Shown in pieces: positions 16,512 through 24,957 of a stretch of 64,000 nt of DNA. This DNA is from Geodermatophilus telluris (GTDB taxonomy: Bacteria > Actinomycetota > Actinomycetes > Mycobacteriales > Geodermatophilaceae). The first letter of the stretch is position 1; each line of letters starts with the position of its first letter. The stretch covers positions 236,297 to 300,296 of the forward strand of contig NZ_FMZF01000003.1 of the NCBI RefSeq assembly GCF_900102745.1, in the 5' to 3' direction. The notes beneath the pieces are model-generated. The model made no database searches, had not been told where the DNA came from, and was given only the letters and a program-made list of their open reading frames with translations. Position numbers and translations under genes: made by a program.

Positions 16512-18599
16512 GTGAGCCAGCCCGACGCCCCGACCGGCCCACCGGCCACCCCGGCCGACGACCCGGGACACCCCTTCGCCCGGCTGGCCGACTTCGTCGC
16601 CGTGCCGCGCGTCGCCGGGCTCGCGCTCTCCCCCGACGGGCGCCGGCTGGCCATCGCGGTGCAGACCCTCGACGCCGAGCGGAAGAAGTGGCTCCCGGCG
16701 CTGTGGGAGGTCGACCCGGAGGGCCGGCGCCCCGCGCGCCGGCTGACCCGCAGCGCGCCCGGCGAGTCCGCGCCGGAGTTCGCCGCCGACGGCAGCCTGC
16801 TGTTCCTCTCCGCCCGGCCCGACCCGTCGGCCACCGGCGGTGCCGAGCCCGAGCGGGCCCTGTGGGTGCTGCCGCCCGACGGCGGGGAGGCCCGCCCGGT
16901 GGTCACGCGGCCCGGCGGCGTGGGCGGCTTCGCAGTGGCCGCCGACACCGGCGAGGTGGTGGTGGTGGCCTCGGCGATGCCCGGTGCCGCGGACGCCGCC
17001 GACGACGAGCGGCGCCGCACCGCCCGCAAGGACGCCGGCGTCTCGGCGATCCTGCACGAGGCCTACCCGGTGCGGTACTGGGACAGCGACCTCGGCCCGG
17101 CCGTCCCGCACGTCTTCTGGGCCGGCGCGCTGCCGGCGGACGACCCCGCCGGGCAGCCGCCCGAGCCCGTGGAGCTGCGCGACCTCACCCCCGACGCCGG
17201 CCCGCCCACCGGCGCCGGGGAGTCGGTCACCCTCTCCCCCGACGGCCGGCTGGTGCTGCGGGTGGACTCCGTCCCCGACGGCCCGGCCGGGCGCCGCGAC
17301 CGGCTGGTGCTGGTCGACACCGGCTCCGGGGAGAGCCGGGTGCTGGTCGACGACCCGCTGGCCGACGTGCACTCCGCCCGCTTCTCCCCCGACGGCGCCG
17401 CGGTGGTCTGCGTCCGCGAGACGCTCACCACCTACGCCGAGCCGCCGGACTACACGCTGCTCGTGGTCGACGTCGCGAGCGGTGAGGTCCGCGACCTCAC
17501 GCCCGGCTTCGACCGCTGGCCGAGCGCGCCGCAGTTCGGCGCCGAGGGCGACGCCGTCTACTTCCTCGCCGACGACGACGGCCGGCACGCCCTTTTCCGT
17601 GTGGAGCTCGGCGGGGGCGAGCCGGTGCGGCTGACCACCGACGGCGCCTACAGCGACCTGCAGGTGGCCCGCGACGGCAGCGCGCTGTACGCGCTGCGCT
17701 CGGCCTACGACGAGCCGCCCGCGCCGGTGCGGCTGGACCCGCGGGCGACCGGCCAGCACCCCGCGCCGCTGCCCCACCCCGGCGCCCTCCCCCCGCTGCC
17801 CGGGAGCCTGCACGAGGTGCGCGCGACCGCCGCCGACGGCGCCGAGGTGCAGTCGTGGCTGGTGCTGCCCGAGGGCGCCAGCGCCGAGGACCCGGCGCCG
17901 CTGGTGCTGTGGATCCACGGCGGCCCCCTGATGAGCTGGAACTCGTGGTCGTGGCGCTGGTGCCCGTGGGTGCTGGCCGCCCGCGGCTACGCCGTGCTGC
18001 TGCCCAACCCGGCGCTGTCGCAGGGGTTCGGGCAGGACTTCGTCCGCCGCGGCTGGGGCGAGTGGGGCGGCGCGCCCTACACCGACCTGATGGCCGCCGT
18101 CGACGCCGCGCTGGAGCGGCCCGACCTCGACGCGGAGCGGACCGCGGCGATGGGCGGCTCCTTCGGCGGCTACATGGCCAACTGGGTGGCCACCCAGACC
18201 GACCGGTTCCGGGCGATCGTCACGCACGCCAGCCTGTGGGACCTCGACTCCTTCGTCGGCACGACCGACGCCGGCTACTACTGGGAGAAGGAGTGGGGCG
18301 ACCCGCTCGTCGAGCCCAAGCGCTACGAGCAGAACTCCCCGCACCGGTTCGCCGACGCCATCCGCACGCCGGTGCTGGTCATCCACGGCGACAAGGACTA
18401 CCGGGTGCCGATCGGCGAGGGCCTGCGGCTCTGGTACGACCTGCAGAAGCGCGGTGTGCCCTCGCGGTTCCTCTACTTCCCCGACGAGAACCACTGGGTG
18501 CTCACGCCCGGCAACGCCGCGGTCTGGTACGAGACGGTGCTCGCCTTCCTCGCCGAGCACGTCCTCGGGCAGGAGTGGCAGCGGCCCGACCTGGTGTAG
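16512..18599 (+). CDS. S9-family serine peptidase (acylaminoacyl-peptidase/prolyl oligopeptidase-like)
   Basis: The 695-residue protein has an N-terminal beta-propeller region (about 20-420, repeated 'LSPDGRRL', 'FSPDGAAV' segments) and a C-terminal alpha/beta-hydrolase domain. The nucleophile Ser lies in 'MGGSFGGYMANW' (near residue 550), the acid in 'HGDKDYRVP' and the catalytic His in 'DENHWVLTPGN'. No signal peptide is seen, so it is probably cytosolic and cleaves short or N-acylated peptides. A TACGGT at 16463-16468 could be its -10. The GTG at 16512 has GAGGAG upstream. Confidence 0.9.
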   Translation: MSQPDAPTGPPATPADDPGHPFARLADFVAVPRVAGLALSPDGRRLAIAVQTLDAERKKWLPALWEVDPEGRRPARRLTRSAPGESAPEFAADGSLLFLSARPDPSATGGAEPERALWVLPPDGGEARPVVTRPGGVGGFAVAADTGEVVVVASAMPGAADAADDERRRTARKDAGVSAILHEAYPVRYWDSDLGPAVPHVFWAGALPADDPAGQPPEPVELRDLTPDAGPPTGAGESVTLSPDGRLVLRVDSVPDGPAGRRDRLVLVDTGSGESRVLVDDPLADVHSARFSPDGAAVVCVRETLTTYAEPPDYTLLVVDVASGEVRDLTPGFDRWPSAPQFGAEGDAVYFLADDDGRHALFRVELGGGEPVRLTTDGAYSDLQVARDGSALYALRSAYDEPPAPVRLDPRATGQHPAPLPHPGALPPLPGSLHEVRATAADGAEVQSWLVLPEGASAEDPAPLVLWIHGGPLMSWNSWSWRWCPWVLAARGYAVLLPNPALSQGFGQDFVRRGWGEWGGAPYTDLMAAVDAALERPDLDAERTAAMGGSFGGYMANWVATQTDRFRAIVTHASLWDLDSFVGTTDAGYYWEKEWGDPLVEPKRYEQNSPHRFADAIRTPVLVIHGDKDYRVPIGEGLRLWYDLQKRGVPSRFLYFPDENHWVLTPGNAAVWYETVLAFLAEHVLGQEWQRPDLV

Positions 18600-18605
18600 G
18601 CGGGC

Positions 18606-19700
18606 TCACCGGGCGTCCTGGCCGGAGGTCAGCGAGTCGCTGATCAGGACGCGCAGCTCCGCCGGGGGCAGGCAGGCGGCCAGCCCCTCGGCGAGCAGCC
18701 GGGGCAGTGTGGCGCCGGGGTCGGCGGCCAGCGCCCGGTCGAGGGCGACGTTGGCCGTGGCGCCGTCGCCGCGCAGCCACGCGCTGACCGCCAGCAGGGT
18801 GGCCGGGACGCAGTCGAGCGGGACGGGGGCGCGGCGGGTGCACTCGGTCCACAGCACCTCGGCGGCCGCGGCGTCCTCGCCCAGCGCGGTGGCCAGCGCG
18901 CGGTCGCGCACCTCGGTCAGGGTGAGCGCCCAGAGCACCCGGGCCACCCGCGCGTCGGGCAGCCGGGTGGCGGCCGTGGCCGGTCCCGGGCGGCAGGCGG
19001 CCACGGCGTCGGCGACCGCGGCGTGGCACTCACCGGCGAGCACCGACCGCCCGGCCGCGCGCAGCCGGGTGGCGTGCTCCCGCCCGGCGCGCAGGCACGC
19101 CTCGGCCATCGCCGCGGCGCCGGCGCCTCCCGCGGGCGGGGCGATGCGGGCGGCCAGCGCGTCGCGGTCGGCCGCGAGCACCGCGCCACCGGCCACCGCA
19201 GCGGCGGCCAGCGGGCTGGCGCCGCCGGGCAGCGGGGTGCCGGCCCCGGGTGCGCAGCACGGGTACGGGCAGTCGTAGTCCCACCACCGGCCGGCGCGCA
19301 CGAGCAGCGCCTCCCGGACGGGCACGTCGTGCGCGTCGAGGGCGAGCACCACCTCGTGCACGAGGTCGCGGTGCGGCAGGTCGGCGTCGGGACCCGGGCC
19401 GGCGGCATCGTGCGGCACCGGGGTCCAGGGGCGGTCGGGCGCCTCGGACACGACCGCCAGCAGCACCGCGGCCGGGTCGTCGGTGGCCAGCTTGGCGGCC
19501 AGGGCGCGGGCCAGGGCGGCGGCGTCGGCGGGCCGGGGCAGGTCGGCGCGCACGGTCAGGCCGACGCGGCTGCCGCCGGTGCCGCGCAGGGCGACGAGCA
19601 CCACCGACTCGGTGGGCCGGAAGCCGAGCAGGTGGGGCAGGGCGGCGGCGACCTCGCCGGTGTCGCCGAGCCGGATGAGGGGCATCGGGGGTTCGTCCAT
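18606..19700 (-). CDS. DUF4192 domain protein
   Basis: The 364-residue protein starts 'MPLIRLGDTGEVAAALPHLL' (second Met) and continues 'GFRPTESVVLVALRGTGG', which is typical of DUF4192, an actinobacterial family of unknown function. The C-terminal half is Ala-rich and helical, with TPR-like features ('AWLRGDGATANVALDRALAA'). It contains a Cys-rich stretch 'WWDYDCPYPCCAPGAGTP' in the middle. It is convergent with the S9 peptidase, 6 bp apart. The ATG at 19700 was kept, though the Met five codons later is as plausible. Confidence 0.82.
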   Translation of the reverse strand: MDEPPMPLIRLGDTGEVAAALPHLLGFRPTESVVLVALRGTGGSRVGLTVRADLPRPADAAALARALAAKLATDDPAAVLLAVVSEAPDRPWTPVPHDAAGPGPDADLPHRDLVHEVVLALDAHDVPVREALLVRAGRWWDYDCPYPCCAPGAGTPLPGGASPLAAAAVAGGAVLAADRDALAARIAPPAGGAGAAAMAEACLRAGREHATRLRAAGRSVLAGECHAAVADAVAACRPGPATAATRLPDARVARVLWALTLTEVRDRALATALGEDAAAAEVLWTECTRRAPVPLDCVPATLLAVSAWLRGDGATANVALDRALAADPGATLPRLLAEGLAACLPPAELRVLISDSLTSGQDAR

Positions 19701-19796
19701 CCGGTCGACCCTGGAGGTCGAGGGTGCTGAACGGCGGTGGTCGAGGGGTCCTGTGGACCGGCCATCGGCTGTGGACGGCCGGCTCCGTTCCCGTCA

Positions 19797-19837
19797 CCGC
19801 CCCGAGCCTGCGAGGGGTGGGGGGCGAGGGGGTCCTT
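19797..19837 (-). repeat. Hairpin repeat element, copy 3 (3' of lipoprotein gene), truncated
   Basis: On the minus strand AAGGACC begins three bases after the lipoprotein stop at 19841 and is followed by the core shared with copies 2 and 4. The 3' outer arm is missing, so the outer stem cannot form. The rest of 19701-19840 has no gene I can support. Confidence 0.65.
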
Positions 19838-19840
19838 CGA

Positions 19841-20599
19841 TCAGTCGAGGCTCTCGGCCTGCGTCTCGTAGGCCTGCTGCAGCAGGGCGCTGAAGGCGGT
19901 GGGATCGAGGGTGCCGCCCTGGGTGTCGGTGCTCACCAGGACCACGGCGCGCTCGCCGTCCTGCACCACGCCGACCAGCGCCGGGACGACGAGCTGCTGC
20001 CCGTCGGGCCCGACGGCGGTGGTGGTGAACGCGGTGCCGCCCGTGCCGTCGCCGAGGTCGGGGAGGTCGAGCGGGCCGTAGTCGATCTGCACGGTGCCGA
20101 CCTCCGGCGGGGTCACCTGCACCGAGTCGCACCCCGCCGGCCGCTCACCGAGGCCCGCGAGCGCCTCCCCGGCGGGACCGCCGGAAACCAGGGCCTGCAC
20201 GGTGGTCGTCGTCCCGAGCACGGCGACCTGCGCGGCGACGTCCTCGTACTCGTCGAAGGACGGCTGGCTCTGCTGCACGAGCGCGGCGCACTCCGGCGGG
20301 TCCACCTGCAGGCCGGCGGCCGACCCGCCGGCCAGCGCGGCGCCCTGCTGGAGCTGCGCCTCGGTCACCGGGGTCACCTGGGCACCGGGCCCGAAGGCGT
20401 CGGCCGGCAGCAGCCCGGGCGCGAGGTCGGAGCCACCGGCCGCCGACGAGGACGCCGCGGACGACTCGGACGACGACGCCGAGGACGACGACGCGGAGGA
20501 CGACGACGCGGACGGGGACACCTCTCCGCCGCAGGCGGCCAGCAGCGGCGCGGTGAGCAGGCCGGCGGCGGTGGCGAGGACGAGTCGGCGCGGGATCAC
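19841..20599 (-). CDS. Lipoprotein with Ser-rich linker, PknH-sensor/DUF5642-like
   Basis: The 252-residue protein has a lipoprotein signal peptide with lipobox 'LLAAC' at about residues 18-22. A low-complexity linker made almost only of Ser and Ala follows (about 28-55), then an extracellular domain with paired Cys residues ('PPECAALV', 'PAGCDSV'). The domain layout resembles actinobacterial PknH-like extracellular sensor lipoproteins, but that is tentative. It would be anchored on the outer face of the membrane. The GTG at 20599 gives a complete signal peptide. It is monocistronic and followed directly by repeat copy 3. Confidence 0.75.
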   Translation of the reverse strand: MIPRRLVLATAAGLLTAPLLAACGGEVSPSASSSSASSSSASSSESSAASSSAAGGSDLAPGLLPADAFGPGAQVTPVTEAQLQQGAALAGGSAAGLQVDPPECAALVQQSQPSFDEYEDVAAQVAVLGTTTTVQALVSGGPAGEALAGLGERPAGCDSVQVTPPEVGTVQIDYGPLDLPDLGDGTGGTAFTTTAVGPDGQQLVVPALVGVVQDGERAVVLVSTDTQGGTLDPTAFSALLQQAYETQAESLD

Positions 20600-20653
20600 G
20601 GCCGAACGGTAGGGCCGCCACCGCCGGGTGCCGGGCCGGGTAGTCCGATCGGG

Positions 20654-20947
20654 TCAGAGCTCGTACTGGACGGCGCTGCGGGCGGCCAGGATCGGGCGGA
20701 CGTGCTCGGCGATGACGGCCAGGTGCGTCGGGTCCGACGCGTAGGCGCGGAAGGTCTCGGCGTCGGGGAAGTCGGCGACCAGGACGGTGTGCGCGTTGCC
20801 CTCGACCAGCCCGGCGTCGGGGGCCACGGTGAAGGCCAGCGAGCCGGGCACCTGCTCGGGCAGGCGGCGCAGCGCGGCGAGCGTCTCGGCCCGGCGGGCC
20901 TCGTCGGCGGTGTCGGACCAGGTGAAGTGGACGACGTGTCGGATCAC
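20654..20947 (-). CDS. Dabb-family (stress-responsive alpha/beta barrel) protein
   Basis: The 97-residue protein has the Dabb fold pattern: 'VIRHVVHFTWSDTADEA' at the N-terminus with the conserved His, 'AFTVAPDAGL', 'VLVADFPDAETFRAYASDP' and 'THLAVIAEHVRPIL'. Dabb proteins are dimeric ferredoxin-like barrels; some are enzymes in polyketide chemistry and most are uncharacterised. The GTG at 20947 begins exactly at the conserved strand. It is divergent from the GT4 gene, with 72 bp between. Confidence 0.82.
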   Translation of the reverse strand: MIRHVVHFTWSDTADEARRAETLAALRRLPEQVPGSLAFTVAPDAGLVEGNAHTVLVADFPDAETFRAYASDPTHLAVIAEHVRPILAARSAVQYEL

Positions 20948-21006
20948 GCCCCCACCCTGGCAGGCGCCGCGGGACACGGGCGAGCGGGCGGACGGTCCGG
21001 GGTCGT

Positions 21007-21012
21007 TAGAGT
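21007..21012 (+). promoter_or_regulatory. -10 element giving a probable leaderless GT4 mRNA
   Basis: TAGAGT at 21007-21012 ends 7 bases before the ATG at 21020. That is the spacing at which the transcript would start at the A of the start codon, as is common in actinobacteria. No ribosome-binding sequence is present, which fits a leaderless message. Confidence 0.6.
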
Positions 21013-21019
21013 CCGGCGC

Positions 21020-22273
21020 ATGGGACGACGGCTGCGCATCGCCCTGCTGTCGTACCGGAGCAAGCCGCACAGCGGGGGCCAGGGCGTCTACGTCCGCGCG
21101 CTGTCGCGGGAGCTGGCCGCGCTCGGCCACGACGTCGAGGTGCTCAGCGGCCAGCCCTACCCCGAGCTCGACGACGGCGTCGTGCTCACCCGGCTGCCCA
21201 GCCTCGACCTCTACCGCGAGCCCGACCCGTTCCGCACGCCGCGGCCCTCGGAGTTCCGCGACGGCATCGACGTCCTGGAGTGGGCGGCGATGTGCACCGC
21301 CGGGTTCCCCGAGCCGCTGACCTTCAGCCTCCGCGCGGCCCGCGAGCTGCTCCCCCGCGCGCACCGCTTCGACGTCGTGCACGACAACCAGAGCCTCGGC
21401 TACGGCCTGCTGCGCCTGGTCCGCGCCGGCGTCCCGACGGTGGCCACCGTGCACCACCCGGTCGCCATCGACCGGCAGCTGGAGCTGGCCGCCGCGCCCA
21501 CCCTGCGCCGCCGCCTCACGCTCGGCCGCTGGTACGGGTTCACCGCCATGCAGGCCCGCGTCGCCCCGCGGCTGGACGCGGTCACCACCGTGTCGGAGAG
21601 CTCGCGGCGCGACATCGAGACGCACCTGGGCGTCCCGGCGGCCGGCGTCGAGGTGGTACCGGTGGGCATCGACCCCGCCGTCTTCACCCCACCGCCGGCC
21701 GGCCGGCCGCGCGACGGCGACTCGGTCGTGGTCACCACCAGCGCCGACGTGCCGCTCAAGGGACTGGTGCACCTGCTCGAGGCGGTGGCCAAGCTGCGCA
21801 CCGAGCGGCCGGTGCGGCTGACCGTCGTCGGTACCGCCCGCCCCGGCGGCCCGGCAGAGGCGGCGCTGGACCGCCTCGGCCTGCGCGACGCCGTCCGCTT
21901 CACCGGGCCGCTGCCCGAGGCCGACCTCGTGCGGCTGCTGCAGTCGGCGACGGTGGCCGCCATCCCGTCGCTGTACGAGGGGTTCTCGCTGCCCGCGGTC
22001 GAGGCGATGGCCTGCGGGACGCCGCTGGTCACCACCGACGCCGGCGCGCTGCCGGAGGTGGTGGGCACGCAGGCCGGGCTCCGGGTGCGCGCCGGGGACG
22101 TCGACGAGCTGACCGCGGCGCTGCGGCTGGTGCTGGAGAACCCCTCGCTGCGCGAGCAGCTGGGCCGCGCCGGGCGCCGCCGCGTGCTGGCCTCCTACAC
22201 CTGGCGCTCGACCGCCGAGCGCACCGCCGACTGGTACGCCCGTGTGCTGCAGGAGAAGGGCCGCCCGTGCTGA
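21020..22273 (+). CDS. Family 4 glycosyltransferase
   Basis: The 417-residue GT-B enzyme shows an N-terminal 'RIALLSYRSKPHSGGQGVYV' acceptor domain. The C-terminal donor domain has 'VVPVGIDPAVFTPP', 'LYEGFSLPAVEAMACGTPLV' (with the EX7E Glu pair) and 'TTDAGALPEVVG'. It should transfer a sugar from a nucleotide-sugar donor with retention. It is the first gene of a tight five-gene cluster (21020-25850), overlapping the methyltransferase by 7 bp. The acceptor is unknown. Expression is probably from a leaderless promoter at 21007. Confidence 0.9.
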   Translation: MGRRLRIALLSYRSKPHSGGQGVYVRALSRELAALGHDVEVLSGQPYPELDDGVVLTRLPSLDLYREPDPFRTPRPSEFRDGIDVLEWAAMCTAGFPEPLTFSLRAARELLPRAHRFDVVHDNQSLGYGLLRLVRAGVPTVATVHHPVAIDRQLELAAAPTLRRRLTLGRWYGFTAMQARVAPRLDAVTTVSESSRRDIETHLGVPAAGVEVVPVGIDPAVFTPPPAGRPRDGDSVVVTTSADVPLKGLVHLLEAVAKLRTERPVRLTVVGTARPGGPAEAALDRLGLRDAVRFTGPLPEADLVRLLQSATVAAIPSLYEGFSLPAVEAMACGTPLVTTDAGALPEVVGTQAGLRVRAGDVDELTAALRLVLENPSLREQLGRAGRRRVLASYTWRSTAERTADWYARVLQEKGRPC

Positions 22274-23025
22274 CCGTCGACTACGACCTGCTCGACGTGC
22301 GCCCCGGGACGACCGTCCTGGACCTGGGCTGCGGCGAGGGCCGGCACGCGTTCGAGGCCTACCGCCGCGGCGCGCACGTCGTCGCCGTCGACTGGGGCAC
22401 CGCCGAGGTGGCGACGACGAGGCAGTGGCTCGGCGCGATCGCCGAGGCGGGCGAGGCACCGGCGGGTGCGCGCTGCACGGTGGTGCGCGGCGACCTGCGG
22501 CACCTGCCGTTCCCCGACGCCAGCGTCGACCGGGTGATCGCCTCCGAGGTGCTCGAGCACATCCCGGACGACGCCCGCGCGATGGCCGAGATCGCCCGCG
22601 TCCTCAAGCCCGGCGGCACCGTCGCGGTGACCGTGCCGCGCTTCGGCCCCGAGCGGGTCTGCTGGGCGCTGTCGGACGCCTACCACGCCAACGAGGGCGG
22701 CCACGTGCGCATCTACCGGGGCGACGCGCTGCGCGCCCGGCTGGCGGTGGCCGGCCTCGTCCCCGGGAGACAGCACCACGCGCACGCCCTGCACGCGCCC
22801 TACTGGTGGCTCAAGTGCGCCGTCGGCGTCGACCGCGACCCCGCCGTCGTCCGGGCCTACCACCGGCTGCTGGTCTGGGACCTGGTGAAGCGGCCGTGGG
22901 TGACCCGGCTGGCCGAGCGGGTGCTCGACCCGCTGATCGGCAAGAGCCTCGTCGTCTACGCGGCCAAGCCGGGAGCGCCGGCGGCGACCCGCCCGGAGCG
23001 GGAGAAGACCGCTGCGCTCCGCTGA
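22267..23025 (+). CDS. Class I SAM-dependent methyltransferase
   Basis: The 252-residue protein has SAM motif I 'VLDLGCGEGRHAFEAYRRG', an acidic strand 'VVAVDWGTAEV', motif 'VVRGDLRHLPFPDASVDRVI' and 'EHIPDDARAMAEIARVLKPG', all typical of type-11 methyltransferases. The GTG at 22267 overlaps the GT4 gene end and has AGGAGAAGGG at 22251-22260. Within the glycan cluster it may methylate the sugar product or its lipid carrier, but the substrate is not visible from sequence. Confidence 0.88.
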   Translation: MLTVDYDLLDVRPGTTVLDLGCGEGRHAFEAYRRGAHVVAVDWGTAEVATTRQWLGAIAEAGEAPAGARCTVVRGDLRHLPFPDASVDRVIASEVLEHIPDDARAMAEIARVLKPGGTVAVTVPRFGPERVCWALSDAYHANEGGHVRIYRGDALRARLAVAGLVPGRQHHAHALHAPYWWLKCAVGVDRDPAVVRAYHRLLVWDLVKRPWVTRLAERVLDPLIGKSLVVYAAKPGAPAATRPEREKTAALR

Positions 23026-23074
23026 ACTGCCCGAGCTGCCCGGGGTCCTCGACGGCGGCGCGGTCGGGCGCACG

Positions 23075-24100
23075 GTGGCCGCCATCGCCGCCGAGCAGCA
23101 CCACGACGGCGCGCTGCCGTGGTCCCGGGGCGGGCAGCTGGACCCCTGGGACTCCGTCGAGGCGGCCATGGCCCTCGACGTCGGCGGCGAGCACGCGCGG
23201 GCGGCGGCCGCCTACCGGTGGCTGGCCGCGCGGCAGCGGCCCGACGGCTCCTGGGCCGCCGAGTACCGCGACGGCGCCGAGACCTCCCCCGCCGTGGAGA
23301 GCAACCACGCCGGCTACCTCGCCGTCGGCACCTGGCACTCCTGGCTGGCCAGCCGCGACGAGCGGCTGGTGGGCGAGCTGTGGCCGGTCGTGCGCCGCGG
23401 CCTGGACCTGGTGGTGCGCATGCAGCTGTCGTCGGGGGCGGTGAGCTGGGCGCTGCGCCCCGACGGCACCCCCGACGACACCGCGCTGCTGACCGGCAAC
23501 GCCAGCCTCTTCCAGGCGCTGCGCTGCGGCGTGGCGCTGGCCGGGCTGGTCGGCGACCCGCAGCCGGACTGGGAGCTGGCCGTCACCGACCTCGGGACGG
23601 CGCTGCGCACCGACCCCGGCGCCTTCGCCGACCGGTCGCGGTACTCGATGGACTGGTACTACCCGGTGCTGGCCGGCGCGGTCACCGGCGAGGCGGCCCG
23701 CGCCCGGCTGGCCGCCGACTGGGACCGCTTCGTCGTCCCCGGCCTGGGCGCCCGCTGCGTCGCCGACCGCCCGTGGGTGACCGGCGCGGAGACCTGCGAG
23801 CTGGCGCTGGCCCTCGTCGTCGCCGGGCAGCCCGACGCCGCCCGGGAGCAGGTGGCCGCCATGCAGCACCTGCGCCACGACGACGGCTCGTACTGGACCG
23901 GGCTGGTCTACGCCGACGACGCCCGGTGGCCGGTGGAGCGGCCCACCTGGACGGCGGCCGCGGTGGTGCTGGCGGTGGACGCGCTCGCCCGGGCCACCCC
24001 CGCGTCGGCGCTGTTCGCCGACCCGGCCGCGCTGCCCGCCCCCGGCACCGTCGACGTCCCCGGTTCGGCCGCGCCGCTGCCGGGAAGGGGTGAGGCGTGA
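23075..24100 (+). CDS. Alpha/alpha-toroid (prenyltransferase/squalene-oxidase-repeat-like) protein
   Basis: The 341-residue protein contains 'AAYRWLAARQRPDGSWAAEY' and 'HLRHDDGSYWTGLVYADDAR', QW-like segments of the prenyltransferase/squalene-cyclase alpha-toroid fold. Such proteins are annotated 'prenyltransferase', but the diagnostic catalytic motifs are not evident, so glycan processing is just as likely. The start is uncertain: the first ATG/GTG is at 23075. However, frame-consistent sequence 'ELPELPGVLDGG' lies upstream, so a CTG at 23012 could be the true start. The 3' end overlaps the next glycosyltransferase (GTGA). Confidence 0.7.
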   Translation: MAAIAAEQHHDGALPWSRGGQLDPWDSVEAAMALDVGGEHARAAAAYRWLAARQRPDGSWAAEYRDGAETSPAVESNHAGYLAVGTWHSWLASRDERLVGELWPVVRRGLDLVVRMQLSSGAVSWALRPDGTPDDTALLTGNASLFQALRCGVALAGLVGDPQPDWELAVTDLGTALRTDPGAFADRSRYSMDWYYPVLAGAVTGEAARARLAADWDRFVVPGLGARCVADRPWVTGAETCELALALVVAGQPDAAREQVAAMQHLRHDDGSYWTGLVYADDARWPVERPTWTAAAVVLAVDALARATPASALFADPAALPAPGTVDVPGSAAPLPGRGEA

Positions 24101-24957
24101 CCGGCACGTCCGCACCCCCGGCCGCCGACGGCGTGACCGTCGTCGTGATGAGCCGCGACCGCCGCGAGGACCTGCTGGCCACCCTCCCTCGGCACGAGGC
24201 GCCGGTCGTGCTGGTCGACAACGGGTCGGCCGACGGCACGGTCGAGGCCGTCCGCGCCGCGCTGCCCGAGGTGACCGTCGTGCCGCTCGCGGACAACGCC
24301 GGTGCCCGCGCCCGCACGATCGGCGCCGGGGTCGCGGGCACCGAGTTCGTGGCCTTTGCCGACGACGACTCGTGGTGGGCGCCCGGCGACCTGGCCCGCG
24401 CCGCCGAGGTCATGCGCGCCCACCCGCGGCTGGCGGTGCTCAACGCCCGCGTGCTGGTGGGCCCGGAGGAGCGGCTGGATCCGCTGTGCGCGGAGCTGGC
24501 CACCAGCCCGCTGGGCACGCCGGCGCACCTGCCCGGGCCACGGCTGCTCGGCTTCCTCGGCTGCGCGGCGATGGTGCGCACCGGGGCGTTCCTGTCCGTC
24601 GGCGGCTTCGACCCGGTGGTGCGCTTCCCCGGCGAGGAGGAGCGGCTGTCCCTCGACCTGGCCGCGACCGGCTGGGACATCGCCTACGTCGACTCGCTGA
24701 CCGTGCACCACCACCCCTCGCCCCGCCGGCACGACCCCGCGGCGCGGCGGACGGCCATCTGGCGGTCGAAGGTGCTCACCGCGGTGCTGCGGCTGCCGCT
24801 GCGCGAGGTCGCCGGCACCGTGGCCGCCGCGCTGCGCACCGGCGCGCCCGAGCGGCGCGGGCTGTGGCGGGCGCTGCCCGACCTGCCGGCCGCGCTGCGC
24901 CGCCGCCGGCGGCTCCCGGGACCGGTCCTGGCCGACCGGCGTCGGCTGGCGGCATGA
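24097..24957 (+). CDS. Family 2 glycosyltransferase
   Basis: The 286-residue GT-A enzyme has 'VTVVVMSRDRREDLLATL', 'VLVDNGSADGTVEAV', the DxD-type metal/nucleotide motif in 'FVAFADDDSWWAPGDLARAA', and an acidic 'RFPGEEERLSLDLAATGWD' near the catalytic base position. GT2 enzymes invert configuration using nucleotide-sugars. The GTG start overlaps the toroid gene stop by 4 bp and the ATG of the next GT2 overlaps its own stop. It is about 40-50% alike by eye to the next gene, suggesting tandem duplication. Confidence 0.88.
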   Translation: MTGTSAPPAADGVTVVVMSRDRREDLLATLPRHEAPVVLVDNGSADGTVEAVRAALPEVTVVPLADNAGARARTIGAGVAGTEFVAFADDDSWWAPGDLARAAEVMRAHPRLAVLNARVLVGPEERLDPLCAELATSPLGTPAHLPGPRLLGFLGCAAMVRTGAFLSVGGFDPVVRFPGEEERLSLDLAATGWDIAYVDSLTVHHHPSPRRHDPAARRTAIWRSKVLTAVLRLPLREVAGTVAAALRTGAPERRGLWRALPDLPAALRRRRRLPGPVLADRRRLAA

